Source: Trichobilharzia szidati (lineage: Eukaryota; Platyhelminthes; Trematoda; Strigeidida; Schistosomatidae). Taken from it: a DNA stretch of 64,000 bases. The stretch is from positions 106,467,256 through 106,531,255 of the forward strand of contig OX235271.1 of assembly GCA_944472155.2 (NCBI GenBank), given 5' to 3'. The translations under genes and the position numbers were made by a program. The notes under the pieces are model-generated. The model saw only the letters and a program-made list of their open reading frames with translations, made no database searches and was not told where the DNA came from. How positions within the stretch are numbered: position 1 is the first letter of the stretch; each line of letters begins with the position of its first letter. This document shows, in pieces, positions 13,701 to 24,609 of this stretch.

Positions 13701-14819
13701 ACAGCAAACAAACTGCATCTGGATTTATTTGAAAGCTATTGTACTCTTTCATAAAATATTTTGACTTCAATAAAAAGCATGTTCAGTTCCGTGTTCAAGC
13801 TTACTCGCATTTTGAGATAGTTTGAGTGATTCAGCCCTTAAACTGAAAAACTGACTTGTGTTGCCTAGAGATGGAGTGTGTAAAGGGGCCTCTCCTTCAT
13901 TACGAATGTGTAAGTTATCATTCACCTACTAAGTAACACACTTCATAAAACTAAAAATTAGCTCCATGCAGCAGCAACCAAAGCTTCTATGAACGATCAC
14001 CAACAAACAAAATATATATTTAAAGGAGTATTTCGATGTACATGATAGGTTTATCAAAGTTTCTAAGTTCTGACAACTGTCTGTAACACATTCAAGAGGA
14101 AATATTAAAGTTTTGCACTGAAAAAGTCATAGCCATAATAGTGTTAATCTAGAGTAAGTTCAACAAACGAACTAATATGTGTGAAGTGAAGCATTAATCC
14201 TTTCACATCTATTTACTTAGACGATTCTCTCGGTTTCTTCTCAACTGTGTTTTCTTATCACAAAAGCTCATTCTATTATACTAAAACACGAAAGACAACC
14301 ACTGATGAATTCGGCATATTCACAATTTCATCTTGTTTAAGATGTCAATCGATGAACCGTGAGTAGCCCGTTAATTAATTCACTTCATTACCAGTGATAA
14401 AAAAGCCGAATATTAACAATTACAAAATATCTATATTGAATACTAGACCTGCCTGTTCCCTCAAAATATTTCGAACATTTTCCAAGTCTTCAAAATACTC
14501 TTTCCGTCTTAAATTAATATCTCTATCTTCCGAACACTGGAGGTCCAAGTCAGCTATGTGGTAAGCATGCAAAAATTTCTCGGCATATTCACGGTTTTTG
14601 TGAAAGGCAATAAATGCATCCTAAAATAGAAGTCAGCATCTAAATATAGAGAAATACAGTAGCGTCTTGACCAGCATAGTGTCCAAGCAATTTTCTTCCT
14701 CCTGGGTGTCTATTCTGCCAGTTTGTGACGTCATAAACTTTGTTGTCAATGACAATCCAGCGATCTTTTAATGACTGATGCTTCTTCACTTCTCCCCAGT
14801 TAACAAGCGGTTTCGCCAT
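7586..14819 (-). CDS. Front-end fatty acid desaturase, cytochrome b5 fused (partial)
   Basis: Four exons join in frame: 14819-14658, 14620-14444, 12037-11891 and 7747-7586 (220 codons so far). The product has an N-terminal cytochrome b5 domain with heme motif HPGG at about residues 29-32, a membrane segment encoded by exon 3, histidine box 1 HDLGH and box 2 HSQHH inside [14 protein letters not shown]. This order is that of delta-5/delta-6 type (FADS) desaturases, ER membrane enzymes that insert a cis double bond between an existing one and the carboxyl end, using di-iron and b5 electrons. All joins are phase 0 with GT/AG sites. The third box (QxxHH) was not found down to base 1, so the 3' exons probably lie outside. 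Substrate regiochemistry cannot be read. Confidence 0.85.
8425..8605 (-). repeat. tRNA-like SINE family 3, tail A (5' truncated)
   Basis: On minus the copy begins around the B-box GGTTCGATCCCC, runs through the TTTACCTCACTAAGCC body and ends ...TTGAAGCCCTATATTCCACTGGGAACGTG. It shares body and tail with copies at 28.0, 51.8, 55.9, 56.4 and 60.6 kb. The head upstream of the B-box is eroded. It sits in the intron between desaturase exons 3 and 4. Confidence 0.7.
8830..9150 (+). repeat. tRNA-like SINE family 4
   Basis: The plus strand carries the leader AGGAGGTCAATCGCCAGCCC, the A-box-like GAATAGCTCAGTGGTAACG and the B-box GGGTTCGAATCTC, then a body with CTTGCTGACTGGTGACTG. The leader matches the composite SINE at 47.7-48.2 kb in reverse orientation. 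It lies antisense inside a desaturase intron. Confidence 0.7.
9151..11890. other. Desaturase intron interior
   Basis: No coding exon was recognised. The 170-codon minus frame at 9879-10391 is rich in F, I, Y and L as expected from AT-rich non-coding DNA and contains a TATATA-encoded YIYIYI run. No splice sites or family features support it. Confidence 0.45.
11891..12037 (-). CDS. Desaturase exon 3 (membrane segment)
   Basis: Forty-nine codons encode [20 protein letters not shown] and on to [20 protein letters not shown], two hydrophobic stretches separated by YFGNSW. FADS proteins have this exact arrangement (LFK...FF, then YFGNGW) just before the first histidine box. Acceptor ataatag and donor GTATGA bracket it. 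The intron to exon 2 is 2.4 kb and to exon 4 is 4.1 kb. Confidence 0.8.
14444..14620 (-). CDS. Desaturase exon 2 (b5 end and linker)
   Basis: An acceptor (ttttag) precedes GAT GCA TTT. The exon encodes [20 protein letters not shown] followed by a linker ending [10 protein letters not shown] donor at GTATTC keeps phase 0; a donor five bases earlier (GTCTAG) would break the frame into exon 3. The spacing from LREQAGL to LFESSK in exon 3 equals the FADS spacing, which supports this choice. Confidence 0.8.
14658..14819 (-). CDS. Desaturase exon 1 (cytochrome b5 domain)
   Basis: The exon starts at ATG 14819 and encodes [19 protein letters not shown], then a strand ending NRHPGG and [15 protein letters not shown] supplies the first heme-ligand histidine of the b5 fold. 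The exon ends at donor GTATTT. An AG acceptor lies about 20 bases upstream of the ATG (gatttag, just above 14838), suggesting a 5'UTR exon farther right. The alternative upstream GTG start is ignored because it abuts that acceptor. Confidence 0.85.
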
Positions 14820-14838
14820 TTGAGAGGACACAAACTAA

Positions 14839-15600
14839 ATCAAAAGGGTGGTAGTTACTAGTAAAATGTGTAACTAAAGCATCAAAACGCAATAAAGTAC
14901 AATGTCCAATATTTTGACTTTATTGCCAATAATAGTAAATCAGTGTAGGCGACAAGCTTATTTCTTCTCAGACATCTTTGAGTAGTTACTGTTTCAAATG
15001 CAAACGCATAAAAACGTCAGTCAAAATTAGTTTCAGCAATAAGCTCTTTCCAATAGAATGGATAAGACTCTGCTGGCTGAAATTTGAGTCTTTTATAGGA
15101 AATGCTTTTCCTTAGTTATGAAAATCTTGACAGATGAGTAGTTTCACGCTAAACTGCTTGATTCACATTTCCAGGAGACACTCACGATTTATGAAAGGCA
15201 TTGGGCGTGTCTGTCCAGCTGCTTCATGAAAGCGCTTGTCTACTAGTGGAGCTAACAGCGTTAACTGAAGCAAATCACCTCCGATCTTGAAGGCTACATT
15301 TAGTTTTGGCTATTAAAACTGGAGAACAATCTTCGTGCTTTCAGTAGTTTTCATGAACGACCTCCGGGAGTATACTTTAACTTTGTTGACCACCAGCATT
15401 TACTTCACGAAGCCACGGGTGTTTTGATGTGAACAAACTTTCACACGTAAATTCTGCACAATGAGAAATATGTGGTATGCGGGATAATTATATTCTTAGG
15501 AGACTTAATACTTCAGACATCAAAAACTCGCAAGCATTTACAACTTATTAAGAACAATATGTCAGGTTGGACAATTGTTCTGAGCTGTCGCTGGTTTTCT
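14839..15600. other. Upstream region of the desaturase gene
   Basis: This presumably holds the promoter and 5'UTR exon of the minus-strand desaturase gene, because an acceptor lies just upstream of its ATG. No TATA box or UTR exon could be placed with confidence. Confidence 0.3.
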
Positions 15601-15602
15601 TC

Positions 15603-15851
15603 TTAGTGGCCATTTTGTTGACTGCTGATTTTAACTAGAAATGTGCCCACTGAAGAGTTTTCACTATGGTTCGTTTGATTCACTTGCACCATAGCATGTT
15701 CAAAAGAAACATCCTCGTTTGCTTCATAATGAATAATACCTGTCCGCTTAACACCTTTTGCAGTCTGCAAGGTCCTCTTGAGACACGAGGTAATTCTAGT
15801 GAGTTGATGATATAAGTCTTGTTCTTTCCATTTTGGAACTAAGACCTGCAT
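15603..15851 (-). CDS. Candidate coding exon, unknown protein
   Basis: The 82-codon minus frame encodes LVPKWKEQDLYHQLTRITS, continues HYEANEDVSFEHAMVQVNQ and ends FLVKISSQQNGH. Its composition is balanced and unlike the low-complexity chance frames nearby. Possible acceptors (atgcag, ggtcttag) lie at its beginning, so it could be a 3' exon. No family was recognised and it abuts the CR1-like element, so a transposon origin is possible. Confidence 0.3.
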   Translation of the reverse strand: MQVLVPKWKEQDLYHQLTRITSCLKRTLQTAKGVKRTGIIHYEANEDVSFEHAMVQVNQTNHSENSSVGTFLVKISSQQNGH

Positions 15852-16479
15852 ATGCAGTCGATTTTAAGATACATAATGTTTTGAAATGATTTTTATATTT
15901 GGAGTAATAAAATGATCGATTCTCGAAAGGAGAATCACAAGTGGCGAGGGAGTCACCGGAACTTTTGCCTCCTACCTCTATGGTGGTACACCGTGTTCCG
16001 GAGCTGGAAACGGGCACTGCCTGTGAAAAACACATGCATGACGTACAGCAGTGAAGATGGCTGTCGTCTCAGATGGCCCTTGGTGCTTCTGGAGCCATCT
16101 CCATTTCCCGACTACCTCGCCCAGCTCATCTCACACTGATTAGCTCCCCAAAGCTGCAAAGTGTCACATTCAACTCCCCAGAGCAGTTGGCCATAGCACT
16201 TCAACGGTGGTATGAGATCAGGGGGAAATTGGGAGGACACATATGATGCTGCGAAAGCATACCTTGAACCATAAGGAGGCCGCAAACTGAGGCTTTAATA
16301 CGTCCCCAAGCTTCAGTGACACTAGAGCGATGCAGTTCTGAGAATAACAGTCTGTGTCACCCAAGTGTCCTGCCTAAATCCATGGGAAAAAACCACAACG
16401 GGCCGGTTCCATCGGAACTGGCCAGCTAGTCTCAACGTTAAGTCCCCTACCAGCAGACAGCTTCACGTCAACTACCCCA

Positions 16480-17193
16480 CCACACGCTGAGATTGTAAGA
16501 CTCACTGTCATCTGCCTATGTAGCAATGTGAGGGGGCTGAGAGGAAAAACAGGTGAACTTAGAAATCTCCAAGCACACCTACAACTGAAAATGATCATTC
16601 TCACTGAAACATGGCTAACCGCCACTATCGCCCATAATGAAATCAGTATCTGTGATATGGTTTTGGTCAGGAGAGACAGGGGTAATAAGGAAGGAGGGGG
16701 AGTTGCTATATACTTTGACAGGCAACTTAAATGTGTGCACGCAACGAACCCACCACTTATTGAACTCCCAGACTCCATATGGTGTCATTTCACCGTAGGC
16801 TACACCAAGCATTTACTTGGTGGCATCTACCGATCTCCCACCTGTGGGGCAGAGCACAATCAGCTACTGCTTAGCACTATCACAGGGATACGAGACTTGG
16901 GCTATGACCAAATCACCATTGCTGGAGATTTCAATGCCCCATCACTGAACCTTGGCTCGGGGTATGCTAGGGGAAAATTCGGCCGAAATCTACGGCAAGC
17001 TATTCGGAACACGGGACTGACTGAGAACGTTGGAGACGACACTAGGTGGGGTCCTAGTGGAAAGTCATCAAAACTAGACTACATTCTAACTAGTGACCAA
17101 CTACTCGTCGAAAAGGTCCAGATCATGACTCCTCTAGGAAATAGTGACCATGCAGTCATAGGTTTCGACCTCGTTCTCCGTGAGCATTTGTAG
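16480..17193 (+). pseudogene. APE-type endonuclease domain of CR1-like ORF2
   Basis: Translation starts before the first Met with VICLCSNVRGLRGKTGEL. It includes the catalytic Glu in LTETWL, YRSP, the Asp/Asn in AGDFNAPSLN, SSKLDYIL and the terminal SDH (GNSDHAVIGF). These are the successive motifs of an exonuclease-endonuclease-phosphatase fold that nicks target DNA. The domain itself has no stop, but it is cut off from the RT by TAG at 17191. Confidence 0.85.
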
Positions 17194-17244
17194 TGGGACG
17201 CTACGCAACCATGTCTGTGTCACAGCAAGGCTGACTATGCTGAA

Positions 17245-17595
17245 ATGCGGAGGCTCTTGTCCGACGCAGACTGGCCCTTAGCATGGGATGAGCTGTCTGT
17301 GGATGAACACTGGGAAGTGATAAAAAAGATTATTCATACAGTAATCTCGGATACTGTCCCTTTAGTCACAACACAGCCCAAAAGAAAGTCATCATGGTTA
17401 AAGAGAGGCACGCAGCGTATTCTGCAAGCAAAGCGGAAGGCTTGGTTTACGTGGCGCGTATCTAAGGGCCAGATCGACCATGGTGCATACCTGGAACTCA
17501 GGAACCGGTGCAATGCAAGAGTCAGGAGGGACAGGAGGTCATTCCAGGCTAACCTTGCTAAAAAACTCCTGGAAAACCCCAAGAACTTGTACTGA
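17245..17595 (+). pseudogene. CR1-like ORF2 linker between endonuclease and RT
   Basis: The frame encodes MRRLLSDADWPLAWDELSVD, then SSWLKRGTQRILQAKRKAW and a basic RNRCNARVRRDRRSF stretch. This is the usual region between endonuclease and RT in CR1/jockey elements, where Lys/Arg-rich segments precede the fingers. It ends at a TGA, and a short continuation at 17599-17799 also stops. Confidence 0.7.
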
Positions 17596-17924
17596 TTCAT
17601 GTCGGAAAGAAAACCAACCAACCAGGGGGCATGCACCTTAGTAGGCCAAAACGGTCAATATCTCACTAGTCTGGAGATGGCTGAAACATTCAGTTTAGCC
17701 TTCGCCAAACAGCTAAACAGCAATGTGGGTATTACCGTTACGGAACAAAATGGTGGCACCACTATTTCACAGGAGGAAGACCAAATAGCCACCCCCTAAT
17801 AAACCCTGCAATAGTACTGAGAAAGCTGCAGCGAATCACACCTGGGTAGTCCCCAAGTTGTGACGACATCAGGCCATCTGTTCTGAAACAGTGCGCCGAA
17901 GCTCTCTGTAGGCCCTTATGCGAC

Positions 17925-18624
17925 TTGTTCCAACACTCCATGGAATCGGGTAAACTGCCAAAGGGATGGAAAAGAAGCATCCTTTCTCCGATCTTCAAGG
18001 GTGGGGATAGGCAAAATCCCACTAGTTATAGACCAGTAGCTCTACTCCCAGTGGTATCAAAAGTACTGGAAAGTATTATTGACGACCACGTCAGGAAATA
18101 TCTCGATCGGTCTAAAATACTCCATGAAGCCCAACACGGTTTCAGGAAAGGGAGATCCTGCGTTACTAACTTATTATCAGCTTGGGACGACTGGACATCA
18201 TGTGGATATGAATGTTCCAGTCCATGTGATCTTTCTAGACTTTCAGAAGGCATTTGACACTGTTCACCATGACCTTCTTCTACACAAAATAGGCCAGGTA
18301 GGTCTAGGTAAACCACTTCTGTCATGGTTGAAGGACTACCTAACTGAAAGGCAATTTTGCACCAAGGTCAATCGAGTCCGATCATCTTGGCACAGCTCGT
18401 CATCAGGAGTATCGCAGGGTTCTATCCTGGGACCACTGATGTTCTTGATTTTTATCAATGATCTACCATGCCATCTAAGCTGCCCGACTCTTTTATACGC
18501 TGATGACGTGAAGATATGGAGGGCGATAAAGTGTCCGGAGGACTCAGATAGACTGCAGGCAGATCTAAGGCTTCTGGAAGACTGGTCGGTGGCCAGTGGC
18601 ATGACTTTCAACCTGAAAAAGTGA
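17925..18624 (+). pseudogene. Reverse transcriptase domain of CR1-like ORF2
   Basis: Two overlapping frames (17925-18257, then 18079-18624) together give [61 protein letters not shown] and the catalytic YADD ([10 protein letters not shown]). The switch of frame near 18180 is a frameshift. The fingers and palm motifs are in family order. A stop at 18622 separates it from the downstream frame. Confidence 0.88.
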
Positions 18625-18630
18625 AAAGTT

Positions 18631-19311
18631 GTGAAGTTACGCACCTGTAGACTGCAGAATGCAAGTTACACCCTGTGCAATGAAAGCTTGTCCTGCTCAA
18701 CGTCGGAACTTGACTTAGGTCTAGTTCTAACGGAGAAAATGGACACAAGCGTAAATTACACGGGGAATGTAGCGAAGGCATATGCGGTCATACACTTTAC
18801 ACACAGACAGTTGGGTGCACTCACTCCTGAGCTCTTTCTAAGATTGTATAAAACATACGTCAGACCGCACCTTGAAGTGCATAATATCATTGCACCCTCA
18901 CTGCTTAGAAGAGACGCCAACCTCTTGGAAAGAGTCCAACGACGGGCAACAAAAGGAGTGGTTGGTCTCCGAAATAAGCCATACGATGAAAGGCTGAAGA
19001 AATTAGGCCTATTCACACTTAGTTACCGTCGTCTTAGGGGGGATTTAATTACTGCTAAAAATGATCAGAATCACCCAAACAAAGGTGTTCTGCCATTGAG
19101 TAGGTATAAGCTCCCTCGTGGAAATCCTAGAAGGATAGCCTATCAGAGGGCAAGGACCCGGGTGCGCTCCCACTTTTCCCTGCGGGTTTGCCGTCCCCGG
19201 AATTCCTTAGCGGCAGATGTAGCTGTGGCACCATCTGTGGACGCCTTTAAGCGAAGGCTGGACAACCATGCAGCGACACAAGGACTGCATCCAAATGGCC
19301 TATCCCCTTAA
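18631..19311 (+). pseudogene. C-terminal domain of CR1-like ORF2
   Basis: The frame starts near VKLRTCRLQNASYTL, holds LGLVLTEKMDTSVNY, YKTYVRPHLEV, LERVQRRATKGVVGL and RRLRGDLI. It ends in FKRRLDNHAATQG. The L.RVQRRAT...G...Y..RL...GL..L..RR.RGDL run is the classic post-RT region of CR1/jockey elements. The stop at 19311 looks like the natural end. Confidence 0.85.
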
Positions 19312-19399
19312 AATCGCATACACCATTCAGGGGTAGACAATTAAACTGGTCGTTTTACTTCTTTACATTCTCTTCAGTCTTACTCTCCTGACAGCTTTA

Positions 19400-19530
19400 A
19401 CTACACCTGTTATTATTATTATCATTATTACTGGTATATATATACCGGTTGACTGACTGTTTTTACGTTTTCTTATTCTTTTTTTGTCTGTTAGTCTGAA
19501 TACCTTCACTAATTATATCTATTATTATTA
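19400..19530. repeat. ATT/ATA microsatellite at the CR1-like 3' end
   Basis: Runs of TATTATTATT with GGTATATATATACCGG between them (an 16-base palindrome) follow the CR1-like element. 3' microsatellite tails are usual in this superfamily. Confidence 0.5.
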
Positions 19531-20049
19531 TTATTACTATCTCTTTTCTATTGACGACGATACCGAAGGACCAACTGGTGAAAGGATCAACTCCATTCAC
19601 AGTAGTAACAGCCTTAACACACCTCATTCTTCAAACCACATTCAATTAATCCCTGCGCTACTCCTTTTGGAGTCAACCAAAGCTACGACAGTCGAGTGGC
19701 GGGACCAGCTACGCAGACGTTTACCTCATAATCGAAGGCGAGCACACAGAAATCAAATTGGTTTATACCAGCTCATAAAAACGATATTGGATATTGGAAG
19801 TATAACTGGGCGACTTTCATAAGAACTTCAACTTAAAGACACTGACTAGGCAGAGAAATAACTCTCTGAGGCCACGTTTCCCATAAGTTCACTGTTCGTA
19901 AGCGAATGGTAATTGCTTTGATTGCTATAGTTATTACAAGTATATGAAAGCGACCTGCCGGGTATATCCGGTAAACCATTCATTTAAATATGAATTGAAG
20001 ACTCATTTCTTGATGAGTTGATATGATATTCACGATTTGGGTATTCCTG

Positions 20050-22740
20050 AAGCCACCGCAGGAGAATAATAATACAAATGGAGACTTACATAACTGCTAA
20101 ATATCAGTCTCTTTGCAAATCATCCAAGTCAGTGGTTGAGGACGCAGTACAGTCAAAATTAGTGACTTCTATCAAGTGTTTTGCTGAAATTCATGTATTG
20201 CCTTATGATTTACAGTCCTTGAAACCTATGGCAAAATTTCTAAAATGGGTGTTCGTAGAATCACAACTGTTTTGGACAATAGCTCAAACTCATTTAGTGC
20301 TGCATTACCGTCCTTCTGTGCATTAATAACTACTAGCTCACCAAGTGACTCGAATATAGTGCTCACTCCGGTGGAACTAGTGACAGATGTTCTGTTAGAG
20401 GACCCAGAGTCTTACAAGTTAACTTGCCTAATGGATGACATTCAAAGGCGAATAAATAAACTTTAGATGAAATTAGGTAAATTTGATTGCATACCATTGC
20501 CAGTCTCAATTATCACGTAGAACCATTGTGACATTGAACTGGACAAGTCATTATTGAATGTAACTCACCCACTAGCCTGTCTTACATGCTGAATTTCTCC
20601 CGGATAACCTAAGTGAAGCAGAAAACCCCATTAACTGCTTGTCTGCCGAGGTGATGAAGCGTATAGCCTCATCTCACCGGGTAATAATTTACAAAATGCC
20701 AGACTCGGCGTCTCTAAAAACTATCATAAACAAGATACTGAATTTTCGTGGAGTGACTAGTGTGCCATATGAATGCAGACGACTTCGTTAAATGTCAGCC
20801 CAGTCCGACTGTCCCGTAAGTCTTAGGTTCAGTAACTCTCCCGGTGCTAGTGAGTCTACTAAGTTTCAAAGTAATCTAAGATCAAATAGCAGTTTTAAAT
20901 CCGTGACCGTGGCTCAAGACAAAAAACCTTGTCAACACAGAGCAATGAATAACAATGATTTTGTCACCTCTCCGGACTTGAAGTCATCGAAAGTGGATTG
21001 TTTGCCGGGAAAGTCAACTAGTACTGACAGTAGCATTGAACGAACTGTACAACCTGTTTGCTTGCCAGTGGAACTAGGAAATGATTCAGACATCAGTATC
21101 TCCATAATCAAAGCTCTACTGAGAGGTGTTAAGATAGCAAGTATATCTGTAAGCGGTCTTAAGAACTTCTCACCTAAACGTAGTAACCATAATATGATGA
21201 ATAAATTTCCCAGGAATGAGTCTAGTAATGGAGAAGAATACTATATGATCAGCAATCATACTGCGAACAACCCACCCTAGATGCGATGAAACCCTGTAGA
21301 AACACGTTTACGTGTGGTGTTTTTCAGCATACCTGATCTTTCAGATATTTGGGTTTCAAAAGTGCCAGAGTCTTACAATGGAGTGAACTTCCCCAACAAT
21401 AATTTTCTGGCTGCAGAAACGACAAGATACGTAGTGGTATAGGAACCGTAGGAAAAGAGAGAATTGGTAGGGAAACGTTTTATTTGGAATCTGATACCTT
21501 TATATAGCTAAATTATGTACACCTTATATTCGAATCACCATTTACACAGGTCTTCCGTTTTGTGCTACTTCTCGCCTTCATACTGTATTTATTTGTTTTC
21601 CTTTCCCGTCCCTCATTTTTATCTACAACGCTAAATCACTTGCTTCTTCTGACATCAGGTCTATCTCCCTGCTATTTGGTGTTTTCATGCCGAAGAACGT
21701 CTCTTTATCTGCTACTAATAAATCCTACCAGTAGCACACGCCACAGTGTGGTGAGTAAGAGAATGTGTAGATCTTACAATGCTATATTTCATTTTCCACA
21801 CCTTGTCTCCAACCACCACTCCCCGTATACCCGTAACACAGACAGCAGGCGTCCGGAATCGCAATACGAGCTATAGCACCTAGGACTACCTCGTCACACT
21901 GTAACCTTGATGTATGGACATTCAATCGTGCCCTACAACTATCCATAAAATCTGTGGGTGCTGATGCGCATATGGAATCGAGTGATGGCAATATTGTAAG
22001 TCAGTTTGTAAGTTGCCGTGTCTTATTCGCGATGTAACTAACTAATATGCGTTCCATAATCAATAGGATATCTGAACTAAGAATGTCAGTATCAGTCGCC
22101 AGACCTACTGTAGTGTTGACGATTGAATCGTGGTGCTCATCTACAGCCGATGAGCATTTAGGTATAGATGATCACATAGTATATCGTGCAAAAAGGGATT
22201 ATCATTGTGGTAGGGGATGTCGCATATTTTGTATATACAACTCAATCGTAGTTAGTAAGGTGGAAGATGAAATATAAAATGCAGTACCGAATTCAATCTG
22301 GCTCATCCTACGTGGGGATAAATACCAACGTCTCATAGGTTGTGTCCATTGAGGGCCACTTTCAACCTATGAGACTGAATAATTATTAGCTAGGTCGTTT
22401 ACACGTGCCTCCACGTTTATCTACAGTAATTGCAGCAGGCTTTAATCTTCCAGGCATCAACAGGACTATTGGGTAAGTTCCCAAAGGCTTGTAAGTGCCG
22501 ATATCAACCTCTGGATGGTACTTAACGTCAGCTCCTACTAAATTTGCTTTCCTCGGGTAAACTGATCAGTACACTACCCAACGTGTAAGTAGCGATAAAC
22601 GAACTCGAAGTAAAATTACTTTTGACTGGGTAGTGTGCTCAGGCGAGGATTGTATTTTAGAACAGATTAAATGCCAAATTTAATAAGTAGGGAAATTGGA
22701 CAGCTTGTCTGTTAACTGGCGCGCAGCCCAAAAATTTAGC
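20050..22740 (+). mobile_element. Second CR1-like element, 5' half only, degenerate
   Basis: Frames at 20078-20466 and 20792-21280 resemble a low-complexity, Ser-rich ORF1 followed by a non-coding joint. ORF2 then begins near 22047 with MRSIINRISELRMSVSVARP and LTIESWC (catalytic Glu) and continues to about 22470 as LRGDKYQRLIGCVH and the eroded FNLPGINR (GDFN motif lost Asp). No reverse transcriptase follows; the element stops around 22740. Many stops show it is dead. The ORF1 assignment is inferred from position only. Confidence 0.6.
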
Positions 22741-22914
22741 CGAAGCTGTAAGGGCCACTTATATATTACCACCGGCGATTGGTTGTTGTGGGGGTCGGAC
22801 ATCCAGAATTTGAAGTCACAAAATCGTGCGTGATTGTGTCAGCGGGTGCGTCCTTGAGTCACACTGCTCTGAACCGTCTTGAATAGATGTCAGCTGAAGC
22901 ATATCTATTAGATC

Positions 22915-23950
22915 CTAGGGGGATTCAACAACAGCTGTATGAAACTGGTTAAAGCGGACAGTTAGGATAAGCCAAGTGTGAAGACGGCTTCCGGTTTGCC
23001 TGGTTATTTCTCCTTGATAACAACATAGGGGCCCACTATCATACTCCCGTATTTGTGCCGAGGCAGTCAAACATACCATTAATAAGCTTGATGGCATTTC
23101 ATTTTCTTTGGTAAGATAGGCCAGGGTGTGTACTGAAGACGTCATGTAGGTAACATTTAGGCCTGACAGGATGAGAAGTACTTGTAGAAATGCCAAAAGG
23201 AAAAGAATCCCTACATGTGCTGAACAGTTTCCCTTTCAGCTCCAGATCTGTTGCCAAGATCTCAAGTTGAAGACCACTATCCCATTTTTGGGGACTAACG
23301 GGTTTTTCAAGGTCTATCTTGTCCTTTAAATGATGAGAAAACGGATACACAAATAAGCATCTGCAACTGCATTTTCGCCCCAGATACTTGGCAAATACCC
23401 AATGTAAACTGTGAAGTGCAATCAAAATGGTGCGATGCCCTTCGTGGATATCTCTCCGAGATGTTTAGTTCGGAGAGTACATGAGTGGTTTGTCGTCTGT
23501 GAAAACAATAGATTCTTGACACTTTACCAAATGTCTAAATAACTGTACAGCACAGTCTATGGATGTGAGTTTTCTGCCCAAGATACTGAAATTTTTCTCT
23601 TTGTTTCCAGTCGCCTACAGAAAAAGGTAAATACTTGCCATTGGCTGTTGACCGGATTTAGTAGAACTTCAATAGTGTTTCATGAGATAGTAAGCATACG
23701 CGACGACTTTTTTAACTTTGACGAAGACTTTCCTAGTGGAAGGGTCGTCATCTACGTACTTCTGGTTTCCTCGAAGAAGGTCTATCAGTGGTTGGAATGA
23801 AGTGGCGCAGTTAGGAATGAACTGCCAGTGATATCTTTCTAGGCCATTAAAACTGTAGAGATATTTCAAGGTCTTTGGCTACGGGAAGTCTGGGATAACC
23901 CTTATTTTACTCTCGTGAATATTTATTGTAACATATTAACGTATCCAATC
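22915..23950 (-). mobile_element. Ty3/gypsy-type RT/RNase H relic
   Basis: On minus, DFP.. is followed by LYSFNGLERYHWQFIPNCA, then PLIDLLRG. This is the connection between RT and RNase H in gypsy elements, where a LGxxNYYRRFIPN-like motif is universal. Downstream frames give LTSIDCAVQLFRHLV and FTDDKPLMY, the start of RNase H with its DHKPL-like motif. Stops and shifts break all frames. No LTR was recognised. Confidence 0.65.
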
Positions 23951-24600
23951 GATGGTGAGTTTCCTTATTTGGATTTGTGATTAGACAGTCATCTGAGTCA
24001 GTGTGTGCTAGATAAAGACTGTGAAATACTCCATCAATGAAGCATCGGGATGTTTGTCCTGTATTCCATTGTCTGGTTGACGTGTAGGAACTGAAAGAGA
24101 TTGACCACGTATCTTCAACTCGACCAGTCGACTTAAACGGTGAAGGTCAGCACCTAAAGTTGAATGAATAATGTTGCGGAATAATAATAATAATGTTCAC
24201 TGACACCAAAAGAGAAGTCATTTTAATTGGTGTGGCTTTTTCAGGTGAGATATAGATAGTTTAGTAGTTGGTAAGGTTACCAAGGTTACTTAAATGAACA
24301 GTTCATATACAACCTGAAAGTGAAATTCTAAACTAAGACTTTTGTCACTTTACCCTTTAACACACCGATATATGGTTGTTGTCTACCAACTCTCATGCGA
24401 AACATGATGGAATTAGCATGTGCTCTGTAGGTCACAACAGAAGATGTATAGCATCTTAATATTAACTCTAACTGTGCGCTTATGAAACTCATTCCTGCAC
24501 GCATATTATATTATTATATTACAGGAGCTAATTTTATATATGGTTGTTGAATATTTTCAATTGTATTATTGAATATCTGTTTTTGTTTGGTGTATATATA
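23951..24600. other. Stretch between gypsy relic and Penelope element
   Basis: No exon or known repeat was recognised. A short ATAATAATAATAATG run occurs at 24182. Confidence 0.35.
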
Positions 24601-24609
24601 TAGCGCAGT

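Larger units (their letters stand above)
15910..19440 (+). mobile_element. CR1-like non-LTR retrotransposon, inactivated
   Basis: A GC-richer block runs from about 15910. It contains a 5' region, an APE-type endonuclease (about 16480-17193), a linker domain (17245-17595), a reverse transcriptase (17925-18624, with frame change), a C-terminal domain (18631-19311) and a 3' end near an ATT-rich microsatellite at 19400-19530. Reading crosses at least four stops or frame changes. Such elements copy themselves by target-primed reverse transcription. No recognisable ORF1 was seen in the 5' part, which may be 5' UTR or eroded ORF1. Confidence 0.85.

Noticed and set aside
15540..15610. Short Met frame MATKKKTSDSSEQLSN on minus
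   Set aside because: Only about 20 codons, overlaps the end of the candidate exon at 15603 and has no donor; judged coincidental.
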